A stretch of 64,000 nt of DNA from Paraglaciecola sp. MB-3u-78 (GTDB lineage Bacteria; Pseudomonadota; Gammaproteobacteria; Enterobacterales; Alteromonadaceae). The translations under genes were made by a program, and so were the position numbers. The notes under the pieces were generated by a model that saw only the letters and a list, made by a program, of their open reading frames with translations, had not been told where the DNA came from and made no database searches. The stretch spans positions 1 through 64,000 of the forward strand of contig NZ_PJCF01000006.1 of NCBI RefSeq assembly GCF_002835935.1, read 5' to 3'. Within the stretch, counting starts at the first letter, position 1, and each line of letters begins with the position of its first letter. Shown piece by piece: positions 35,925 through 44,829 of the stretch.

Positions 35925-36518
35925 ATGAATATACAAAACCGGCTCTTAATTTTTTTGATTCTTGGCAGCAGTGCGGCCTTTGCCAAGCCAGCCCCGTTGG
36001 TGTCTATACCTACCCATGATGCTTTTTTCTCTAACATTGCACAGTACTGTGGCAAAGCCTTTGAGGGAAAAGTTGTGGTTGATAACCAGCCTAGCCCCGC
36101 ATTCGATGCAAAATTAGTGATGTTTGTGCGCAAGTGTGACCAAGCTGAATTACAGATCCCATTCTATGTGGGAGACAATGCGTCCCGTACTTGGATAATT
36201 AAAAAAACGGGTAGTGGTTTAAGTCTAAAACATGATCACCGACATCAAGATGGGACTGATGATCCTGTGACTATGTATGGTGGGCATACACTGGGCGCGG
36301 GTTACAACCAAATCCAATCCTTCCCTGCTGACCAATACTCAAAAGAATTGTTCGCTCAGCAAGGACTGCCGCAATCTATCACCAACACTTGGCAAATCTA
36401 TATTTATCCAGATAAGTTTTCATATCGTCTAGTACGAGAAGGCAGAGAGTTCAGAGTGGATTTTGATTTAACCAAGCCGGTATCACCTCCCCCTGCGCCT
36501 TGGGGTTATGAGGATTAG
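35925..36518 (+). CDS. Secreted conserved hypothetical protein
   Basis: A 197-residue protein with a signal peptide (MNIQNRLLIFLILGSSAAFA). The mature part has two Cys (QYCGKAFEG and FVRKCDQAE) that could form a disulfide, a His-rich loop (LKHDHRHQDGTDD) and a Pro-rich end (PVSPPPAPWGYED). I recognise it as a recurring exported protein of marine gammaproteobacteria, without known function. The ATG at 35925 is chosen because it begins the signal peptide; the frame is open to 35859. An attC-like site follows it, so it may be, or have been, an integron cassette. Confidence 0.75.
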   Translation: MNIQNRLLIFLILGSSAAFAKPAPLVSIPTHDAFFSNIAQYCGKAFEGKVVVDNQPSPAFDAKLVMFVRKCDQAELQIPFYVGDNASRTWIIKKTGSGLSLKHDHRHQDGTDDPVTMYGGHTLGAGYNQIQSFPADQYSKELFAQQGLPQSITNTWQIYIYPDKFSYRLVREGREFRVDFDLTKPVSPPPAPWGYED

Positions 36519-36548
36519 CCCAGAGGTTTGATTTTGTATTTTGGACCT

Positions 36549-36629
36549 TGCTAACGTTTCAAATATGGGGCACGTGCTGTTTGCGTGTACCGCTCCCCTT
36601 GCTGGCTTTTAATTATTTGGCTGTTAGGT
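36549..36629 (+). repeat. attC-like (integron recombination) site
   Basis: An 81-bp palindromic segment starts TGCTAAC and ends GTTAGGT, the latter a perfect match to the GTTRRRY core of attC sites. Inner complementary pieces support folding: CTAAC/GTTAG at the ends, AAATA/TATTT next, and GGGG (36567-36570)/CCCC near the middle. Position just after a short secreted-protein gene fits a cassette. The left core (TGCTAAC) deviates from RYYYAAC at two positions, so confidence is moderate. Confidence 0.5.
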
Positions 36630-36969
36630 CACTTTATCAATGGAAATGACTCCAATAGAAAAAGTAAAAGTGAAATAGAACATTGGGAATATATCCCAGT
36701 AGCCAAAATCGTTTGTCTTTTTGTACCTAACTTGCAATTAACCAGGGCAAATTTGATGGACATCACTAAAACATAGGCCCCAAAACATATTCAATTAAAG
36801 TGTCATGTGGGATCGTCTGAAAACCCAAGGCCAAGCTCTAACGTCATGAGTGTCTTACCTTTTAGTAAAACCCATATTGAGGGCTACAAGTCTAAAACTT
36901 ATGGCTGAACCAATTCACTAATGATGACGTATCAATCCTACATTCATTGATTTGCCTAGAGCAAGATTT
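36630..36969. other. Gene-free stretch after the attC-like site
   Basis: About 340 bases. Directly after the attC-like site a short frame starts at an ATG near 36640 (MEMTPIEKVKVK) but stops after 12 codons, as a decayed cassette gene might. Nothing else is recognised. Confidence 0.4.
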
Positions 36970-37281
36970 ATGCAACATACTAAATTTTGGATTAAGGATC
37001 TTAAATCGAAATCTATCACTGTGGATATGCTAACTGTGTGTTCATACGAGATGAACGTATACCTCGTTAAGCTTACCGTCGGTGACAACACAGGTTTGGT
37101 ATATGAAGGTCAGAGCCCTAAGCGTTTTCAAAGCTCACAGTTTATCCGCGATGCGTTTGATGGCTGTAATGTGTTAGCCGCGCAAATGTTACACGAATCG
37201 CCCTACGACGAGATGATAGGTAATCCTGAGTCTGTGCAACGGGCGTGTACCTTGCCTTTTTCTATGGGGCAGCCGTACTAA
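36970..37281 (+). CDS. DUF6482 family protein
   Basis: A 103-residue cytoplasmic protein starting MQHTKFWIKDLKSK. Text such as EMNVYLVKLTVGDNTGLVYEG and FQSSQFIRDAFDGCNV fits a small conserved family (DUF6482) of gammaproteobacteria, function unknown. I choose the ATG at 36970 over an in-frame TTG at 36952. Confidence 0.75.
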   Translation: MQHTKFWIKDLKSKSITVDMLTVCSYEMNVYLVKLTVGDNTGLVYEGQSPKRFQSSQFIRDAFDGCNVLAAQMLHESPYDEMIGNPESVQRACTLPFSMGQPY

Positions 37282-37310
37282 ATGGGTGTGCTAGATAATA
37301 CTTTAAGGGT

Positions 37311-37433
37311 TCAAAGATCATCTTTTGTATTGTGGATAAATAAGTAGGCATAATATGCGCCCATAACCACCATTATACCTATGCCAAGAATTGAGCCCCA
37401 AGCCACTGGGTCGTGTAGTATTAGATCCCACAT
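37311..37433 (-). CDS. DUF3149-type small membrane protein
   Basis: A 40-residue protein, MWDLILHDPVAWGSILGIG..., with one transmembrane helix (about 13-34) and a short polar tail NTKDDL. The MW-LL-DP start followed by a single helix matches the small DUF3149 family. Start choice is firm: an AGAGGTG ribosome site lies seven bases before the ATG. That site is itself inside a hairpin. Function unknown. Confidence 0.78.
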   Translation of the reverse strand: MWDLILHDPVAWGSILGIGIMVVMGAYYAYLFIHNTKDDL

Positions 37434-37440
37434 AATGATT

Positions 37441-37472
37441 CACCTCTGTTTTAAAATTTTTTTACAGAGGTG
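37441..37472 (-). promoter_or_regulatory. 5'-leader hairpin that would hide a ribosome binding site
   Basis: CACCTCTGT (37441-37449) and ACAGAGGTG (37464-37472) form a perfect 9-bp stem with a 14-base AT-only loop. In the minus-strand transcript the 3' arm contains the AGAGGTG ribosome site of the DUF3149-type gene, so the folded leader would block translation. Confidence 0.6.
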
Positions 37473-37533
37473 ATTTTAGACAATTATTCATAGCCAATAT
37501 TGATCTAAATCAGCTTTGCTGCAAGGTCATTAT

Positions 37534-38034
37534 TTAGTGTTCAAATGTGAGTGTTAACAGCTCGACTGAATCAGCAAAAATCAGGGTTTGCAATTTGCCT
37601 TTACCTTCAATATTAATGGTATTGACCTGCTCTGGCCAAAGATCCCGCAGGGCGTTATGACGGATTGTCATATTATCCAATTTAGTTGGTTGTGTGGTTT
37701 CTTGGTAAACCCAGAAAAATTTGCCATCTAGTTCAACTCCCACCATTTTTAGTGGGAGCGGCTGCTCATCACTATCAAACAAATTAAAGCGCTGATTAAC
37801 ATAGTCGCCGAACTGATTTTGAGTCTTTTTTGAGTCAATGATATCCGCGTCTTTACCAAATATTTCTTTTACTGCATGTTCCGCGTCGTGCACCTTAAAG
37901 CGGTGCATGATTTCGATATTTTCGGTACGTGCATTAAATAAAACAGTGCTAATAGCGGTCTTTTGCTGGTGGGCCGAAAGAGAGAACGCTGCAAATAGCA
38001 GCGTTCCTATTAACCAATTCGATATTTTATTCAT
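37534..38034 (-). CDS. DUF6702 family exported protein
   Basis: A 166-residue protein with a signal peptide (to about LSAHQQ). It shows AISTVLFNARTENIEIMHRF, FNLFDSDEQPLPLKMVGVELDG and a long beta-rich remainder, matching DUF6702, a family often found beside M1 peptidases. Its ATG (38034) overlaps the peptidase stop codon by eight bases, so translation is coupled. Function is unknown. Confidence 0.82.
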   Translation of the reverse strand: MNKISNWLIGTLLFAAFSLSAHQQKTAISTVLFNARTENIEIMHRFKVHDAEHAVKEIFGKDADIIDSKKTQNQFGDYVNQRFNLFDSDEQPLPLKMVGVELDGKFFWVYQETTQPTKLDNMTIRHNALRDLWPEQVNTINIEGKGKLQTLIFADSVELLTLTFEH

Positions 38035-40489
38035 CGTTGTCTTGGTTGTCTTCATCGTCACCGTCTGTTTTCAGCTCTGTTTTTATATCTTGCATGATAT
38101 CGCGAGATACTTTTTGGGTGCTCTTCTTCTTTTTATAAGCTTCGATACGTGACGGGATAATTTGACGTGGGTAATGGTTGTTATCCACATTTACATCAGC
38201 CGTTTCCCAACGTGGATCTACAGTGACACTGACCAACTCTTTATCTTTGTCAGTGATTATCATCTTATTCACTGCCTTGGGTGTGCGGCGCCATATTTCA
38301 GCTGGAATATATTGATTTTCTTTAGTGCCGTCAGCAAAAGTAAGCTCTAAGATGATTGGCATAACCAAGCCACCTTTGTTTGAAAACTCTAACACGTAGT
38401 AATTTTTATCTTCTTTTACTGCTCGCTCCAAGGCTGTCTTTTCCCATGGGTCTAACTTCTTTAAGAACTTCTGGTACTTGTTGCGCTCTTTGTTAGTAAC
38501 AGTAAACCTGTCATTTTCGTCGTAGAAGTCAGTGATGTCTGGGAAACGTTCAACCCATAGTTTTTTGCCTTCGGCTTTATTACGCTCGTCTGTTAAAGAC
38601 ATGGGTTTGTCTAATTCTTCCTGACGTAAACGGTTAAAATCAATATCAGGATCTTTAGTATCCAAGCGCAACTTAGAAATTTTATCTAATGAAATATCAA
38701 CGTGATCTGTACTGTAAAACCAACCGCGCCAGAACCAATCTAAATCAACACCTGAGGCTTCTTCCATAGTGCGGAAAAAATCTGAAGGTGTAGGGCGTTT
38801 ATATTTCCAGCGCTGTGCGTATTCTTTAAAGGCAAAATCAAATAATTCCCTTCCTAAAATAGTTTCGCGCAAAATATTTAATGCAGCAGCAGGTTTGGTG
38901 TAAGCATTCGGGCCTAAACGTAATACGCTATCTGACTGAGTCATAATAGGTACTTGATTAGAGGATTTCATGTAGCTCACAACATCGCGAGGCTCTACGC
39001 CCCAAGGGATAGTCGGATCCCATTCACGACCCGCTACACCATCTAAAAAGCTGTTAAGGCCTTCATCCATCCAAGTCCATTGGCGTTCATCTGAGTTGAC
39101 TATCATAGGAAAATAAATATGCCCCACTTCGTGGATAACCACCCCAACTAAGAACCGCTTTTCTGCTTGTGAATAGGTACGGGTACCATCGTCTTGCAAT
39201 TCAGTACGAGGTCCATTGAAGGTGATCATCGGATATTCCATGCCACCTACAGGGCCGTTGACTGATTGCGCCACTGGGTAAGGATAATCAAAAGAAAAAC
39301 GGCTATACACTTCTAAAGTTTGAATAACGGCTTCAGTAGAATATTTTTTCCATAAATCACCGCCTTCTTTAGGATAAAACGACATGGCCATAACCAAAGG
39401 TTGGTCGTTACCGTCTTGTTGATGGCCTCGCGCATCCCACATGAATTTACGTGATGAGGCCCAAGCGACGTCACGTACGTTTTTAGCACTAAACTTCCAT
39501 GTTTTGAATGAATCGGTGCCTTCTTTTTCGTTTGCTAATGCTTCTTCTTCAGTCACAACAAATACTACACGATCCGCTTTTTCTGCTTCTTTTAAACGTT
39601 TACGTTGGGTAGACGTTAATACGTCTTTAGGATTTTGTAATGCACCAGTAGAGCTAACAATATGGTCGGCAGGTACTGTTAATTCAACGTCGTAGTTACC
39701 GAATTCCAAGGTAAACTCACCGCGGCCGATAAACTCTTTGTTGGTCCAAGCTTCGTAGTCGGTGTAAGCATGTAAACGTGGGTACCACTGAGCTAGCAAG
39801 AATATATCGTTGCCACCTTTGCGATCGTCATCAGGAAAATGTTCATAACCTGAACGAGCCGAAACCGCATCTTCTTCTACTATGTTGAAAGCATAATCGA
39901 TATTAAATTCTACTTTTTTGCCGGGCTTAAGATGAGTTGGCAAGTCGATACGCATATTGGTACCCACAATAGTATGTTTCAGTGTTTGACCATTTGAATC
40001 TTTAACCGATTGTATGTCGTAACCCAAGACATTATCTTCAGTAAATTGTTGGCGACGTAAGGCGCCTAAACTGAGTTGTGCTGGTTTGCTGCTAGAGGCT
40101 GTAGATGTTGCTGGCCCGCGATTACCAATGCCGCCAAAGGTAGTTGTCATGGCAGACATGGAATCGTTGCGAAATTTATTTTGATCTAATTGCATCCACA
40201 GATACTTAAGGGTATCGGGTGAATTATTGTGGTAAGTAATGGTTTGGCTTGCGTCTATTCGACGTTTTTCTTCATCCAGCTTGGCCTTGATTTTATAATC
40301 TACCTGCTGCTGCCAATATTCATGACCGGGTTCGCCCGCAGCGTTACGGTATACGTTCGGGGTTGGTAATGACTCGTCTAATTGGCGAAACTTGTCTTCA
40401 AAGTCGCCCTTAGTTTGATTGATCGCTGCGTTTGCCGAACCAATAGTCGCAAACGACAGCACTGCTATCGTAATGAGTTTATTAAACAT
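38027..40489 (-). CDS. Exported M1-family metallopeptidase
   Basis: An 820-residue zinc aminopeptidase-like protein with a signal peptide (MFNKLITIAVLSFATIGSANA). The exopeptidase motif appears as GPVGGMEYPM and the zinc site as HEVGH, 18 residues, then E in WMDEGLN. A catalytic Tyr may lie in the following helical region. The C-terminal part is long and acidic (DGDDEDNQDNDE end). M1 enzymes remove N-terminal amino acids; here the location would be periplasmic or surface. The ATG at 40489 follows an AGGGA site. It forms a coupled pair with the DUF6702 gene. Confidence 0.93.
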   Translation of the reverse strand: MFNKLITIAVLSFATIGSANAAINQTKGDFEDKFRQLDESLPTPNVYRNAAGEPGHEYWQQQVDYKIKAKLDEEKRRIDASQTITYHNNSPDTLKYLWMQLDQNKFRNDSMSAMTTTFGGIGNRGPATSTASSSKPAQLSLGALRRQQFTEDNVLGYDIQSVKDSNGQTLKHTIVGTNMRIDLPTHLKPGKKVEFNIDYAFNIVEEDAVSARSGYEHFPDDDRKGGNDIFLLAQWYPRLHAYTDYEAWTNKEFIGRGEFTLEFGNYDVELTVPADHIVSSTGALQNPKDVLTSTQRKRLKEAEKADRVVFVVTEEEALANEKEGTDSFKTWKFSAKNVRDVAWASSRKFMWDARGHQQDGNDQPLVMAMSFYPKEGGDLWKKYSTEAVIQTLEVYSRFSFDYPYPVAQSVNGPVGGMEYPMITFNGPRTELQDDGTRTYSQAEKRFLVGVVIHEVGHIYFPMIVNSDERQWTWMDEGLNSFLDGVAGREWDPTIPWGVEPRDVVSYMKSSNQVPIMTQSDSVLRLGPNAYTKPAAALNILRETILGRELFDFAFKEYAQRWKYKRPTPSDFFRTMEEASGVDLDWFWRGWFYSTDHVDISLDKISKLRLDTKDPDIDFNRLRQEELDKPMSLTDERNKAEGKKLWVERFPDITDFYDENDRFTVTNKERNKYQKFLKKLDPWEKTALERAVKEDKNYYVLEFSNKGGLVMPIILELTFADGTKENQYIPAEIWRRTPKAVNKMIITDKDKELVSVTVDPRWETADVNVDNNHYPRQIIPSRIEAYKKKKSTQKVSRDIMQDIKTELKTDGDDEDNQDNDE

Positions 40490-40758
40490 TATATTCCCTG
40501 TTTGTCGTAAATAGTGATATACGGGCAATTATTAGTATTGTTTTAATCCGCGGGAGTATTTTAATACAAACTGTAAGAAAATTCTTCCCTAACTAACCTG
40601 TAATAAGACCGGATTGTTCGCGTTGTTGGTTCATAACCTTTGTTTTTAAATGAATTTGTTCCTAAATAGATAATTTTTAGATCATAGCTTATAACTACAA
40701 TCGCTTGTTTCTCCTTGATTTTCTCGTACTCTAAACACATAAGTTCGCGAGGTAGAGT

Positions 40759-41856
40759 ATGTTAAAGGTCAATTGGAAACGAGCCGTAATTAAAGTGGGT
40801 AGCAGCTTGATTGCGCCTAATAATAATCAATGCAGTCAGGAGTATCTTAGGCCTATTGCCCGATTTATTAGCGATAGCCGCAAACAAGGAAAAGAAGTGA
40901 TTTTGGTGTCTTCAGGCAGTGTTGCCGCGGGAAAGGGTAAAATTGCTTTTAAACATCACCCCTCAATTGTAGAAAAGCAGGCCATGGCAGCGATTGGGCA
41001 AACCCAAATGATGGCTAATTGGGCAAGTTTATTTGATTTTGATTGTGCACAAATATTGCTTACTTCTGATGATTTACATAATCGTACCCGTTACGTTAAT
41101 ATCAAAAATACTTTGCGAGAATTGCTAAAAAATAATGCGCTACCCATAGTGAACGAAAATGACACTGTGGCAATTAACGAGCTAAAAGTGGGCGATAATG
41201 ATAACCTAGCGGCATATACCGCGTTGGTTTCAGAAGCAGATACATTAATTATTTGTTCTGATATTAATGGTTTATATGACGCTGATCCTAGACATAATTC
41301 AACAGCTAAACTAATACCTGAAGTGAACATTATTGATGACAGTATTTATCAATTAGCGGGTGGTGCTGGAAGTGATGTGGGCACGGGAGGTATGCACACT
41401 AAACTTCAAGCTGCACAAAAATGTGTGGATTCGGGCATTCAGACTTTGATAGTCAATGGCCGTGACCCAGTTGTCTTTGATGAGTTGGCGAAAGGACATT
41501 CTCCCGGTACCTTATTCAAACCGAATAAGAGTTTAGACAACGCTCGCGACAACTGGTTAAGGCATACCTTAAAAGTGAAAGGGTCTATCGAGATTGACCA
41601 AGGTGCTCAACAAGCATTGTTAGAAAAAGGTGCATCACTGTTACCCTCAGGTATTATCGGTGTCAGTGGTCGATTTTTGTCTGGTGAAGCGGTTAATATT
41701 ATTTATAAGGACAACGCTATAGCCAAAGGTATCGTTTTGTATAGTTCAACTGACCTAACATCAATAAAGGGTTTAAACAGCCAAAAGATTGAAGCAACTA
41801 TAGGCTACTCTTTGGGTGAAACAGTCATCCATCGTAATGACTTAGTGCTGCTTTAA
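40759..41856 (+). CDS. proB: Glutamate 5-kinase
   Basis: First enzyme of proline synthesis: phosphorylates glutamate with ATP. The 365-residue protein has the amino-acid-kinase domain (VIKVGSSLI, LVSSGSVAAGK, PIVNENDTVA, GDNDNLAAYTALVSEAD, GTGGMHTKLQAAQ) and a C-terminal PUA domain (about 275-360, LLPSGIIGVSGRFLSGEAV). Full length. The ATG follows a GAGGT site. It lies 53 bases ahead of proA. Proline feedback on this enzyme is usual in the family. Confidence 0.97.
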   Translation: MLKVNWKRAVIKVGSSLIAPNNNQCSQEYLRPIARFISDSRKQGKEVILVSSGSVAAGKGKIAFKHHPSIVEKQAMAAIGQTQMMANWASLFDFDCAQILLTSDDLHNRTRYVNIKNTLRELLKNNALPIVNENDTVAINELKVGDNDNLAAYTALVSEADTLIICSDINGLYDADPRHNSTAKLIPEVNIIDDSIYQLAGGAGSDVGTGGMHTKLQAAQKCVDSGIQTLIVNGRDPVVFDELAKGHSPGTLFKPNKSLDNARDNWLRHTLKVKGSIEIDQGAQQALLEKGASLLPSGIIGVSGRFLSGEAVNIIYKDNAIAKGIVLYSSTDLTSIKGLNSQKIEATIGYSLGETVIHRNDLVLL

Positions 41857-41909
41857 TTATCTCAGTTTTAGCAGTTTTAGAATATATTTTTTACATAAGG
41901 ATCAACAAC

Positions 41910-43160
41910 ATGAGTTTCTCAATTGCCGACGCGGCACTAAAAGCCAAAAAGGCAGCTCGTCAAGTCGCTAATTTAACAGCGCAGCAAAAAAATCAGTTAT
42001 TAGCGGATATCGCCGCAGCACTTTTAGCAAATACCGATAACATCTTGACTGCCAATATTAAGGACCTAAACGCAGCTAAAGAAAACAACTTAGACGCTGC
42101 CATGCTGGACCGGTTAGCCCTTGACCCTGAGCGTATTCAAAGCATTGCAGATGCGGTGATTGAGATAGCAGCTCAAGCTGATCCGGTAGGCAATATTGCT
42201 AATATCCAACGTATGCCAAGTGGTATTCAAGTTGGCAAAATGCGTATCCCATTAGGTGTTATAGCGATGATTTATGAATCGCGCCCTAACGTAACCATAG
42301 ATGCCGCCGCTTTATGTTTAAAAGCGGGTAATGCTGTTATTTTACGTGGTGGTAAAGAAGCGATACATTCAAATTTAGCCTTAGCCACATGTATTGAAAT
42401 TGCCTTGGCCAAACAGCAACTTGACCCTGCCGCAGTGGTAGTTGTGCCTGATACAGATCGTGGGGTTATGAATGAGTTGATGTCACTCGACGAATCTATT
42501 GATTTAATTATTCCCAGAGGCGGTGAAGGGCTAATTCGTTTTGTATGCGAAAATAGCCGTATCCCGGTTATCCAGCATTACAAAGGGGTGTGCCATTTAT
42601 ATGTAGACAGCGCAGCTGACGAAGTTAAGGCGTTGAATATACTTAAAAACGGTAAAACCCAGCGCACCGGCGTATGTAATTCTTTAGAAACATTATTAGT
42701 ACACCAAGATGTTGCTGCGACATTTTTACCTAAAGCAGCAGCGTTATTAGCTGAGTACAACACTGTTATTCATGCTTGTGAAAACAGCATCGAATATTTT
42801 AGCGGCGCACAAATAGCGACCGAAGAAGATTGGCACGCAGAATACTTAGCGATGGAAATAGCCGTTAAAGTAGTTGCTGATTTTGAGAAAGCAATTGAAC
42901 ATATTGAAGAATATAGTTCAGGCCATACAGAAGTGATTGTCAGCCAAGATTATTCTAAAACCCAAGCCTTTATTCGCCGAGTCAATTCCGCAGTCGTCAT
43001 GGCCAATGCTTCATCTCGTTTCTCTGACGGTGGCCAGTTAGGATTAGGCGCGGAAATTGGTATTTCCACCAGCAAACTCCATGCATACGGGCCTATGGGC
43101 GCAGAATCTCTTACCACAGAAAAATTTATTGTGATGGGCGACGGTGAAGTGCGTGCTTAG
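41910..43160 (+). CDS. proA: Gamma-glutamyl phosphate reductase
   Basis: Second step of proline synthesis: NADPH reduction of glutamyl-5-phosphate to the semialdehyde. The 416-residue aldehyde-dehydrogenase-fold protein shows PLGVIAMIYESRPNVTIDAA, ILRGGKEA, IPRGGEGLIRFV and the catalytic Cys in RTGVCNSLET (about residue 257). It ends EKFIVMGDGEVRA. It is full length and transcribed with proB. The last 42 bases are echoed, in diverged form, 550 bases downstream. Confidence 0.97.
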   Translation: MSFSIADAALKAKKAARQVANLTAQQKNQLLADIAAALLANTDNILTANIKDLNAAKENNLDAAMLDRLALDPERIQSIADAVIEIAAQADPVGNIANIQRMPSGIQVGKMRIPLGVIAMIYESRPNVTIDAAALCLKAGNAVILRGGKEAIHSNLALATCIEIALAKQQLDPAAVVVVPDTDRGVMNELMSLDESIDLIIPRGGEGLIRFVCENSRIPVIQHYKGVCHLYVDSAADEVKALNILKNGKTQRTGVCNSLETLLVHQDVAATFLPKAAALLAEYNTVIHACENSIEYFSGAQIATEEDWHAEYLAMEIAVKVVADFEKAIEHIEEYSSGHTEVIVSQDYSKTQAFIRRVNSAVVMANASSRFSDGGQLGLGAEIGISTSKLHAYGPMGAESLTTEKFIVMGDGEVRA

Positions 43161-43163
43161 TTT

Positions 43164-43637
43164 ATGGAGGTAAATACGCAACACTACTTGTTTGATTTGG
43201 GAGACACCTTAATGGTTGATTTGCCCAATCAAACTGGACCTATGTGTGATTGGCCTGAGGTGCAAGTAGTAGATGGGGCTTTGGATTGTCTAAAGCGCCT
43301 TTCACTAAACGCTGAGTGTCATTTAGCGACAAACGCCGCAGAGTCTAGCGAAGCGCAAATTTGGTTAGCTTTAAAAAGAGCGGGGTTATGTGACTATATT
43401 GGTCATGTTTTTTGTCGTGAAAATCTCGGTGTGGGCAAGACATACATTAACTATTACCCTCAAATAGTCAATAAGTTAGCTGTTAGCTCAGAGCAGGTTA
43501 CTATGGTTGGTGATTCTTTAGAACGTGATGTTTTACCTGCTTTAAAAAGTGGCCTAAAGGGTATTTGGTTTAACCCTAAGAAAATTTTTACAGACTTAAA
43601 CATTGATTCAGTCGATCAGCTAATAACTGTTCGCTGA
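43164..43637 (+). CDS. HAD-superfamily hydrolase-like protein
   Basis: A 157-residue protein with HAD motifs: FDLGDTL (motif I), ATNAAES (motif II region), and MVGDSLERDVLPALKSGLKGIWFNP (motif IV). The Lys of motif III may lie in ENLGVGKTYIN. Motif I normally reads DxDxT; here the second Asp position is Gly, which usually lowers or changes phosphatase activity. It begins three bases after proA and is flanked by a diverged repeat of the proA 3' end, suggesting arrival by insertion or duplication. Confidence 0.8.
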   Translation: MEVNTQHYLFDLGDTLMVDLPNQTGPMCDWPEVQVVDGALDCLKRLSLNAECHLATNAAESSEAQIWLALKRAGLCDYIGHVFCRENLGVGKTYINYYPQIVNKLAVSSEQVTMVGDSLERDVLPALKSGLKGIWFNPKKIFTDLNIDSVDQLITVR

Positions 43638-43668
43638 TTATTGGGTGAGTCCTATAATTCTGGCATCG

Positions 43669-43710
43669 GAAAAATTTATTGTGATGGTGGTCGCCGAAGT
43701 ATGTACCTAA
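43669..43710 (+). repeat. Diverged duplicate of the proA 3' end
   Basis: Translates as EKFIVMVVAEVCT then stop, against EKFIVMGDGEVRA then stop at the proA end (43119-43160). The first 19 bases (GAAAAATTTATTGTGATGG) are identical and the stop position is the same. The HAD gene lies between the two copies. Confidence 0.8.
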
Positions 43711-43771
43711 CTAGGGAGCAGTTAACCCATTACTTTTGATATCGAGTAACGGGTATTGCCTTGCAGGACGT

Positions 43772-44461
43772 CTATATACTTACGTCAAACAGACTACCCA
43801 CTCCCATTGATACCGCCATGGCTAAACTTCCCCATAACAGAACTCGTATAGCGCCTTTGGTTTTAGAGGCACCGCCTGCGTGAGCTGATATGCAACCTAA
43901 TACAACAAGGGATAAGAGTGAAATACAGATAACTGCGGGTATTAAGGCTGTCTGACTCACCAACAATATCATCAATAATGGCAATGAAGAGCCTGCTGAG
44001 AAAGACAGTGCAGAATATATTGCGGCCTGTAAAGGGTTGCCTTGGGATAAGTCGGTTATTCCTAGTTCGTCTCTAGCGTGGCTACCTATGGCATCTTTTT
44101 CCATTAATTGTACAGCAACTTGTTTGGCTAATGGTAACTCGACACCTCTTTCGTGGTAGATGTTCGCTAGCTCTTCTACTTCTAATGCCCAGTTATTTTG
44201 AATATGGTCTTTTTCTAACGCCAGTTCCGCTTTTTCAATATCGGTTTGAGAACTCACTGATACATATTCACCAGCGGCCATCGACATTGCACCAGCCACT
44301 AATCCGGCCATACCAACGGTGAATAAGTTATCGCCGGCTGCCTGGGAGGCGGCTACGGCAATAATTAAGCTCGCCGTAGACACTATGCCGTCGTTGGCAC
44401 CTAATACTACGGCTCGTATCCAACTTATACGCTCCGATTTGTGTTCATGGTTGTATTCCAC
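43772..44461 (-). CDS. VIT1/CCC1-family membrane transporter
   Basis: A 229-residue integral-membrane protein of the VIT family, which moves Fe2+ or Mn2+ out of the cytoplasm. It has about five helices, with VVLGANDGIVSTASLIIAVA and GLVAGAMSMAAGEYVSVSSQTD in the conserved N-terminal half. A charged cytosolic metal-binding stretch (IEKAELALEKDHIQNN...) and paired helices at the end follow. The ion cannot be settled from sequence. The gene stands alone beside a decayed region. Confidence 0.9.
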   Translation of the reverse strand: MEYNHEHKSERISWIRAVVLGANDGIVSTASLIIAVAASQAAGDNLFTVGMAGLVAGAMSMAAGEYVSVSSQTDIEKAELALEKDHIQNNWALEVEELANIYHERGVELPLAKQVAVQLMEKDAIGSHARDELGITDLSQGNPLQAAIYSALSFSAGSSLPLLMILLVSQTALIPAVICISLLSLVVLGCISAHAGGASKTKGAIRVLLWGSLAMAVSMGVGSLFDVSI

Positions 44462-44684
44462 TGTGCTCCTTAAACTGCAACATATGTTTTAGGGTGTCAT
44501 GTTTTAAAAAAGTGATGACCAAGAGCATGCTAAGGCATGCAGGGCAATTAAATCGTAGTCGACTGAACCCATGCAACCAAACCGAAACAACAGCAAAGTT
44601 GTTTGCATTATCATCTAGTCTGAATTGTGCGCTTTATCATACTTTGACTCGCTACTTTCTGCTTGCATATTATTCCAATATTCA

Positions 44685-44759
44685 ATGATAAGAGTGAATG
44701 ATGTTGAGGACATCCTTCACTGTGATTTGGTCATTGATACTGTGGCGTTATTTCAACAT
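44685..44759 (-). pseudogene. Fragment of an M20-peptidase C-terminus
   Basis: The minus strand reads SINDQITVKDVLNIIHSYH, closely matching GLNEQITVKDYLNAIQFYY at the end of the intact M20 peptidase at 45590-47053, and the DNA also aligns. Stop codons lie within and after the fragment. It is too short to function and marks either a deletion or an old duplication. Confidence 0.6.
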
Positions 44760-44829
44760 TTTTTGGATAAAAAGAGGTTCTCATAAAAATATAAATATTG
44801 TTAGATCGACTATGAAAATGTGTATTCTT

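Noticed and set aside
36585-36776. 63-codon plus-strand frame overlapping the attC-like site
   Set aside because: It begins inside the palindrome at a GTG without ribosome site and has no family resemblance.
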